Source: DATBLE01 sp038248655
GTDB taxonomy: Bacteria > Actinomycetota > Thermoleophilia > Gaiellales > Gaiellaceae
DNA length: 6,618 nucleotides
NCBI GenBank assembly: GCA_038248655.1
Contig: JBBRXG010000135.1
Coordinates: 1 to 6,618, forward strand
Direction: 5' to 3'
Each line of letters begins with the position of its first letter. The first letter of the stretch is position 1. Below are positions 5,104 through 6,618 of the stretch, in pieces. Below the pieces are notes generated by a model that did not search any database, was not told the DNA's origin, and worked only from the letters and a program-made list of their open reading frames with translations. The position numbers were made by a program, and so were the translations under genes.

Positions 5104-5973
5104 CTAGGTGGCCAGCGCCGCGCGGGCGGCGTGGTCGAACGGAGTCAAACCGATCGGAACGAGGCGATCGATCGATCGCTCATGCGCGACCGTCGGATTC
5201 TTCAGCCCTTCGATCAGAGGGCGCGCGACAGATGCTCGCACCGGCGTCACCAGCCGCAACCAGTACGAGGACAGCCGCGGTGTCAGCACGGGCACCTCGA
5301 TGATCAATGGACGCTTGCCGAGAATGAGGCCGATACGCTCGATCATCTCCCGGTAGGTCATCACCTCGGGGCCGCCGAGATCGAACGTCCGTCCCAGCGC
5401 CTCGCTTCGCCCGCAGACTCCGGCCAGGTAGGCGACGACGTCGGCGAGAGCGATGGGCTGGGTGGGGGTCGAGACCCACCGGGGGCAGATCATCGCCGGC
5501 AGGCGGTTGACGAGTGCGACGATCGTCTCGAATGCGGCACTGCCTCTGCCGATGACGACCGCGGCGCGAAGCGTGGTGAGCGAGGTCGAACCGCTTCCGA
5601 GCAGACGCCCGGTCTCCGCCCGGCTTCGCAGGTGGGGCGACAGGTCGGACGAGTCGTCGCCGAGGCCGCCCAGGTAGACGATCTGTTTCAGTCCGGCTCG
5701 CTCGGCCTCGGCTGCGAAGACGCCGGCCGCCTGCCGGTCCTGCTCCTCGAAGTTGCCTGCCCCGAGCGAGTGGGCGAGGTAGTAGGCGACCTCGGCGCCG
5801 GCCAGCGCCCGCCCGACGCTGGCGGCATCCGCGAGGTCGGCGCGAACCCACGCGCCTTCGGCTGAGCCCGAGGGAGGCTGCCGGGAGACGGCGGTGACCT
5901 CGTGCCGGCCACGCAGAGCCTGGACGAGCGGCTGCCCGATCGTTCCGGTCGCGCCGAAGACGACGACCTTCAT
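5104..5973 (-). CDS. NAD(P)-binding atypical SDR, YbjT-like (NmrA-type), without C-terminal DUF2867 domain
   Basis: A 289-residue Rossmann-fold protein read leftward from ATG 5973-5971 to TAG 5106-5104. MKVVVFGATGTIGQ (1-14) carries the G-x-x-G-x-x-G dinucleotide loop of atypical/extended SDRs. It then shows YYLAHSLG (64-71), IVYLGGLG (98-105), LRSRAETGRLL (115-125), RAAVVIGRGSAAFE (136-149), PRWVSTPTQPIAL (164-176) and GGPEVMTYREM (200-210). These match, block for block, the N-terminal half of E. coli YbjT as I recall it, down to RPLIEGLKN (251-259) and IGLTPFDHAARAAL (274-287). YbjT-type proteins usually continue for about 180 residues into a DUF2867/SRPBCC-like domain; this one stops at the SDR boundary. 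The frame is open upstream to 6258, but the glycine-rich loop must sit at the N-terminus, so ATG 5973 is chosen. That ATG overlaps the stop of the upstream gene (ATGA). No specific reaction is known; NAD(P)-linked reduction or redox sensing is the family expectation. Confidence 0.88.
   Translation of the reverse strand: MKVVVFGATGTIGQPLVQALRGRHEVTAVSRQPPSGSAEGAWVRADLADAASVGRALAGAEVAYYLAHSLGAGNFEEQDRQAAGVFAAEAERAGLKQIVYLGGLGDDSSDLSPHLRSRAETGRLLGSGSTSLTTLRAAVVIGRGSAAFETIVALVNRLPAMICPRWVSTPTQPIALADVVAYLAGVCGRSEALGRTFDLGGPEVMTYREMIERIGLILGKRPLIIEVPVLTPRLSSYWLRLVTPVRASVARPLIEGLKNPTVAHERSIDRLVPIGLTPFDHAARAALAT
5116..5131. other. Small GC hairpin just past the convergent stop codons
   Basis: CGCCGC (5116-5121) and GCGGCG (5126-5131) can pair as a 6-bp stem with loop GCGG, 12 bases beyond the FAD-subunit stop and inside the 3' end of the SDR gene. 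No T tract follows on either strand. It could help end the plus-strand transcript, but the bases also encode an Ala/Arg run, so it may be only a consequence of codon use. Confidence 0.25.
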
Positions 5974-6596
5974 TGTCGTGCCCGCTGCTGAAGAGAGCGG
6001 AAGTAGCGACGGCCGATCGCAGCGTGGACGCGGCTCTGGATCTGGTTGTAGAGGGCGCCGGTCCAGTGCGGGGCTCCAGGCCTGGCGGCGAACCGCGGAT
6101 GAAACCCGCTGATCGTCGAGCGCAGCTCGAGCTCGTCCCCGGAACGCTGCTCGAAGCTGATCGATCCGCCCGGGTGCCGGGCGAGGAAACCGCCCTCGAT
6201 CGGATAGCGGCACATGACGCCGGCCGGGTTTGCCTCCAGCCGGGGCTCGCCGAAACAAAGAAACGCCGGTCCGCGGCCGAAGACGCGCAACGCGACTGCC
6301 GACGATGCCTTCCGCCGCCTGACGATGCCGAGCGTGCAGCGCTCCACCGTCGGCCAGTAGCTCCGGCCCAGTTCGAGCGCTCCGTCGACCGAGAAGGGCA
6401 CGACGGGCCGTTCGAGTCTCACTGCCTCCGATGAGCCGACGGAGCCGTCCTCTGCGGTCGTCCGATCCACTGGTGACAAGAGTGCCAGGCCGGCCAGGAG
6501 CTGCCGAGGGGAGCGCTCCGAGATGGGTGCGCCGTCGTTGAGGCGGCGAGTTGACAGCGGAGCGCGGGAGGAGGAGGCTTGTGTGGGTCGACGCAT
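5970..6596 (-). CDS. Conserved-looking protein of unrecognised family, possible SRPBCC/DUF2867-like fold; start uncertain
   Basis: Read leftward, this frame ends at TGA 5972-5970, sharing ATGA with the SDR start, so the two are probably one operon. From ATG 6596 it encodes 208 residues. The first about 58 are Ser/Arg/Pro-rich, have looser third-codon GC and lack a ribosome-binding site. GTG 6422 (150 residues) and GTG 6401 (143 residues) are in-frame alternatives close to where ordered sequence begins. The ordered part runs RLERPVVPFSVDG, RSYWPTVERCTLGIVRRR, a central strand-rich stretch with CRYPIEGGFLARHPGGSISF, and ends TISGFHPRF then PHWTGALYNQIQSRVHAAIG. There is no signal peptide or clear membrane segment. 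The ending (strand, aromatic loop, then an amphipathic helix rich in H/R/Y/F) recalls the last strand and helix of DUF2867/SRPBCC domains, the part missing from the neighbouring SDR. That is inference; I do not recognise the family with confidence. Confidence 0.62.
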   Translation of the reverse strand: MRRPTQASSSRAPLSTRRLNDGAPISERSPRQLLAGLALLSPVDRTTAEDGSVGSSEAVRLERPVVPFSVDGALELGRSYWPTVERCTLGIVRRRKASSAVALRVFGRGPAFLCFGEPRLEANPAGVMCRYPIEGGFLARHPGGSISFEQRSGDELELRSTISGFHPRFAARPGAPHWTGALYNQIQSRVHAAIGRRYFRSLQQRARQ

Positions 6597-6618
6597 GGTC
6601 GAGCTACCGGCAAGCCAA

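Noticed and set aside
5974..6258. Extension of the SDR gene upstream to 6258.
   Set aside because: The added residues overlap the neighbouring gene in another frame and would place the glycine-rich NAD(P) loop about 100 residues from the N-terminus, which does not fit the family.

Overview
The window is very GC-rich and has almost no intergenic space. Genes mostly overlap by 4 bases, and GTG start codons are common. This fits a high-GC actinobacterium, perhaps of the Thermoleophilia/Gaiellales type; that placement is inferred from composition and protein style, not from a marker gene.

Plus strand, 1-5103: one co-oriented, probably co-transcribed block. The left edge holds the last 28 codons of a protein that looks like the C-terminus of an ABC-transporter ATPase. 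A 154-base gap with a strong 12-bp GC hairpin follows. Next come two integral-membrane permeases (243-1403 and 1400-2344) of the BPD_transp_2 type, which work with BMP/PnrA lipoproteins in nucleoside and similar solute uptake. Behind them are three enzymes: a class V aminotransferase of the alanine-glyoxylate / ureidoglycine-glyoxylate / pyridoxamine-pyruvate group (2355-3524), a short metal-dependent amidohydrolase of the PF04909 kind (3521-4261), and the FAD subunit of a molybdenum hydroxylase of the xanthine dehydrogenase / CO dehydrogenase family (4258-5103). Three of the four junctions between these genes are GTGA overlaps, so translation is probably coupled.

Together the plus-strand genes read as an uptake-and-catabolism unit for a nitrogen-containing, probably heterocyclic compound: import by the ABC transporter, hydroxylation by the molybdoenzyme, hydrolysis or decarboxylation by the amidohydrolase, and amino-group transfer by the aminotransferase. 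Purine/allantoin degradation is the conservative reading. A route for a vitamin B6-like or other pyridine compound is an alternative, raised by the aminotransferase's resemblance to pyridoxamine-pyruvate transaminase. The substrate cannot be fixed from this window. The molybdenum and iron-sulfur partner subunits are not present here.

Minus strand, 5104-6596: a convergent two-gene unit, read right to left. First is a small protein of unrecognised family that ends like an SRPBCC/DUF2867-type fold. It overlaps by ATGA a NAD(P)-binding atypical SDR that closely resembles the N-terminal half of E. coli YbjT. The SDR stop codon abuts the stop of the FAD-subunit gene in the palindrome TAGCTA, so the two operons meet with no bases between them. 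I see no RNA genes, CRISPR arrays, insertion sequences or phage genes.
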